A stretch of DNA of 36,756 nt, taken from the NCBI GenBank assembly GCA_963830775.1, contig CAWHNT010000014.1:1-36756 (forward strand). The letters run 5' to 3'. This document shows positions 34,961 through 36,756 of the stretch, piece by piece. Position 1 is the stretch's first letter. Each line of letters begins with the position of its first letter. Source of the stretch: CAWHNT01 sp963830775. Its GTDB lineage: Bacteria; Pseudomonadota; Alphaproteobacteria; Geminicoccales; Geminicoccaceae. Both the position numbers and the translations under genes were made by a program. The notes under the pieces were generated by a model, which was not told the origin of the DNA, ran no database searches, and saw only the letters and a program-made list of their open reading frames with translations.

Positions 34961-36110
34961 ATGGATCGGCTGTTCTTCGTGCTGGCGAGCCGGTTCGTCG
35001 ATCCGTTCACCCTGGCCTCGCAGAAAGGCCCAATTGGGGCGACACCTACGGGGGGAAGCTCAAGTACGAGTGGAAGCGCCCTCTCATGGACCCAGTTGTC
35101 TGGGCCGCCACCTCGCTGTTCCGCCTCATCCCGGTCGTGAGCCCGACCACCGCAATCGCCCTGGGCTTAGCCCTGCTCGCCACGCTCAATCTCGGCCTTG
35201 CCTACCTCGTAGCCCGCCGGCTTACGTCCTCTCCGCCCATCGCCATGCTCGCCACCGGCTGCCACACGTTCTTCCTCTCGACCCTGATCGGACGGAGCAT
35301 CGTCGACAGCTACACCGTCTCGAACCTGCTGGTGCTGCTCGTCCTCTACGTATGGCTGCGCGATCCGGCGCCATCTGACCTTGGCGGCAGTCTGCGGCTC
35401 GGTGGTGCCGTCGGGCTCGCGGGCTTATGCAACACGCCCCTCCTGTTGCTCGCCGGTCTGCCCATTGTGCACGCGCTCCTTGCGGTCGATCTACGCCGAA
35501 CCCCCGGGTCAGCCTCCTGGTCGGCGGTACAGCCTCTGCCATGGTTGCGGCCGTGGTGCTGACCATGCAGCGCTGAAGTACGGTGACCCTGCGGCCTACT
35601 TCGAGTGCTCCGACGAGTACGCGGCGCGCTACGCCGCCGACCGCCTGCTCGAGTTCAATGCCTGTGCCGTCGCGGCACCCAAGCCCGCCGTGCCAAGCCG
35701 CGACCAGAAGGCAAAGTACTTCAAGCACTATCTCGCCGGCCCGGGTGGCCTTGTCGGCCTCGCTGGCGTGGTCGTCGTCACCGCGCTCGCGGTGTTCGCC
35801 GCCTTCGGCCGCCACTGGCGGATTGCGCTGCCTGTCCTCGCCTTTCTCGCCGGGATCACAACCTTCTACGTCTACTTCAACCCGCCTGATGCCATGCTCT
35901 ACTCAATTCAGCTCCGGCCGGCGCTCTTCGTGCTCATGACGCTTGGCGCCATTTCCCTGTCAGGCTCACGGCGTATGGCGATCCTGGCCCTTGCTGCCGT
36001 GGCAGCCCTGCTGGGACCTCGCAACCTGCCAATCGTTCTGGCCGGCCCCTATGACTTCAAGGTCAAGACCGACCTGCGCGAAACCAAAGTGTCCAAACTT
36101 GGCACCGCTG
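34961..36110 (+). pseudogene. Multi-pass membrane protein (possible GT-C-like), broken by several frame changes
   Basis: I do not recognise the family with certainty. The start reads MDRLFFVLASRFVDPFTLAS. Frames change near 35025, 35505 and 35570; followed through them, the protein continues PNWGDTYGGKLKYEWKRPLM, several hydrophobic helices, ALKYGDPAAYFECSDEYAAR, FNACAVAAPKPAVPSRDQKA and three or four further helices to about 36110, after which it loses coding character. In all I count nine or ten likely transmembrane segments. The topology and early Asp-containing loop resemble polytopic glycosyltransferases of the GT-C type, but no diagnostic motif is clear. It is transcribed away from kinase copy 2, whose duplicated segment ends 7 bp before this start. 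The C-terminus is missing. Confidence 0.55.
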
Positions 36111-36378
36111 TAGCAACCTGCAATTACCGGCATCCGGGTTCGCCACGCAGTCGGACAGCGGCTCCACTTGACAGGCCTTCCACGGCATCCAGCCAATCTC
36201 CTGGTAGGCAGCATGTAATCTGCTAGCCGCCCTCACAAGTGGGCTTGCCACAGCAAGTCGCGTGCCGCTTCGGTCGGCATTCCACCGCCGCAAGGCGATG
36301 CAGGCCGACAGCGGTTGGCGGGGTGCGGCGCATGCTGGCAACAAAAAGCTGCGTCGCCGCCGCCATGTCTGGCAGCGG

Positions 36379-36392
36379 CTAATCCAGATTAG
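36379..36392. promoter_or_regulatory. Palindrome CTAATCCAGATTAG, related to the Crp/Fnr candidate sites
   Basis: CTAAT and ATTAG are perfect inverted half-sites around a 4-bp centre; the flanking G and C extend the dyad by one more pair. It differs from CTGATnnAGGTTAG at two positions. It lies about 240 bp before the possible partial gene at the right edge, with no other gene start close by. Confidence 0.35.
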
Positions 36393-36558
36393 CAACAAGC
36401 CAGGCTGCTCGGGCGATGGTCGATTTTCTACCGCTGGCTCGACCGCAGTCGCGCGTTCGTGCCACGGGTGGCCGGTGCCTCAGCGGCGCTGCCCGCCCGT
36501 CGTCTGCCCGGGTCAGTTGCAGTGCCCGGGTTGCTTGTCGTCATGACGATTGACTTGG

Positions 36559-36582
36559 CCGGGCCTGCGGGCCTGGTTCTTT
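36559..36582 (+). terminator. Terminator-like hairpin
   Basis: CCGGGCC (36559-36565) can pair with GGCCTGG (36570-36576), with one G-T pair and a four-base loop, followed by TTCTTT. The T-tract is short and imperfect. It would end any transcript that comes from the broken membrane-protein gene. Confidence 0.3.
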
Positions 36583-36619
36583 CACCGCTGACGGCGTGAT
36601 TGGTGAGTCGAGGTTCCCG

Positions 36620-36756
36620 ATGCAGCCAGAAGGTCATGCCTCCTCATTGCACCCTGCATCGCGTCCGGGACGCCACCCGGCGGCCGGCAGGCCGAAGAAG
36701 GCCCAGATTGCCCAATACGGGCTAAGCGTCGACCGCGTGATCGAGCCCGGCCTGGT
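36620..36756 (+). CDS. Possible start of a gene running off the right edge
   Basis: From ATG 36620 the frame is open for 45 codons to the end of the window. It begins MQPEGHASSLHPASRPG, has a basic stretch (AAGRPKKAQIAQYG) and ends VDRVIEPGL. There is no strong ribosome-binding site (CGAGG is 7-11 bp upstream). I cannot identify it, and 45 codons are too few to be sure it is a gene. Confidence 0.3.
   Translation, partial: MQPEGHASSLHPASRPGRHPAAGRPKKAQIAQYGLSVDRVIEPGL

Larger units (their letters stand above)
36111..36619. other. Right-hand region without a recognisable gene
   Basis: No open frame here has a credible start and family. Short protein-like stretches occur on both strands, for example AAYQEIGWMPWKACQVEPL on the minus strand near 36150-36210, probably relics. 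The region contains the palindrome at 36379 and a terminator-like hairpin at 36559. Confidence 0.4.

Noticed and set aside
1..36756. tRNA, rRNA or riboswitch genes
   Set aside because: No cloverleaf with a TTCGA-type T-loop, no rRNA motif and no known riboswitch core was seen in the intergenic stretches by eye. A covariance-model search would be needed to exclude small RNAs.

Overview
The window is GC-rich DNA from a Gram-negative bacterium, most likely an alphaproteobacterium. The signs are an HWE-family histidine kinase, a phasin, a DUF485/ActP pair, IS-rich accessory DNA and a codon use strongly biased to G/C at third positions. I cannot place it to genus. Many genes are broken. Some are split or truncated by insertion sequences. 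Others carry one or more single-base frame changes inside otherwise well-conserved coding sequence, which could be true decay or indel errors in the assembly.

Layout. (1) 1-7.3 kb is a siderophore locus: the end of a non-ribosomal peptide synthetase (adenylation, carrier, thioesterase), an HSL-type esterase, and on the other strand a TonB-dependent siderophore receptor followed by a PepSY membrane protein. (2) 7.4-9.6 kb holds an IS30 fragment that cuts off the 3' end of a sensor kinase. A nearly identical, longer copy of that kinase lies at 32.8-34.9 kb. The kinase is unusual: an antitoxin-like (HigA2/HTH_37-type) helix-turn-helix, three PAS domains and an HWE transmitter. (3) 10.25-17.0 kb encodes a very large type Va autotransporter with a glycine-rich passenger repeating the motif QSIGGGGG. 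(4) 17.1-17.7 kb is a graveyard of IS630 and IS1 fragments. (5) 17.9-20.7 kb holds a small protein, a fatty acid desaturase split by an internal IS256 fragment, and a Crp/Fnr regulator. (6) 20.8-21.6 kb encodes two exported proteins: an MliC-like lipoprotein and a small protein made of three C-x16-C repeats. (7) 22-26.4 kb is a colinear carbohydrate cluster: small protein, GT4 glycosyltransferase, amylo-alpha-1,6-glucosidase and pentapeptide-repeat protein. (8) 26.9-31.8 kb, on the minus strand, encodes DUF1003, a phasin split by a complete IS3-family element, DUF485 and the acetate symporter ActP. (9) 31.8-32.8 kb is degraded DNA. (10) After the second kinase copy comes a broken multi-pass membrane protein and a mostly empty right end.

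How the genes may work together. A 14-bp dyad, CTGATnnAGGTTAG, lies in the same orientation upstream of the Crp/Fnr gene, the desaturase gene and the phasin gene, and nowhere else that I could find. A related perfect palindrome lies at the right end. This suggests that one Crp/Fnr regulator controls membrane lipid unsaturation and polyhydroxyalkanoate granules, and its own gene. Both of its apparent structural targets carry insertions here. The regulon and the HTH-PAS-HWE kinase are the two items most likely to repay follow-up.
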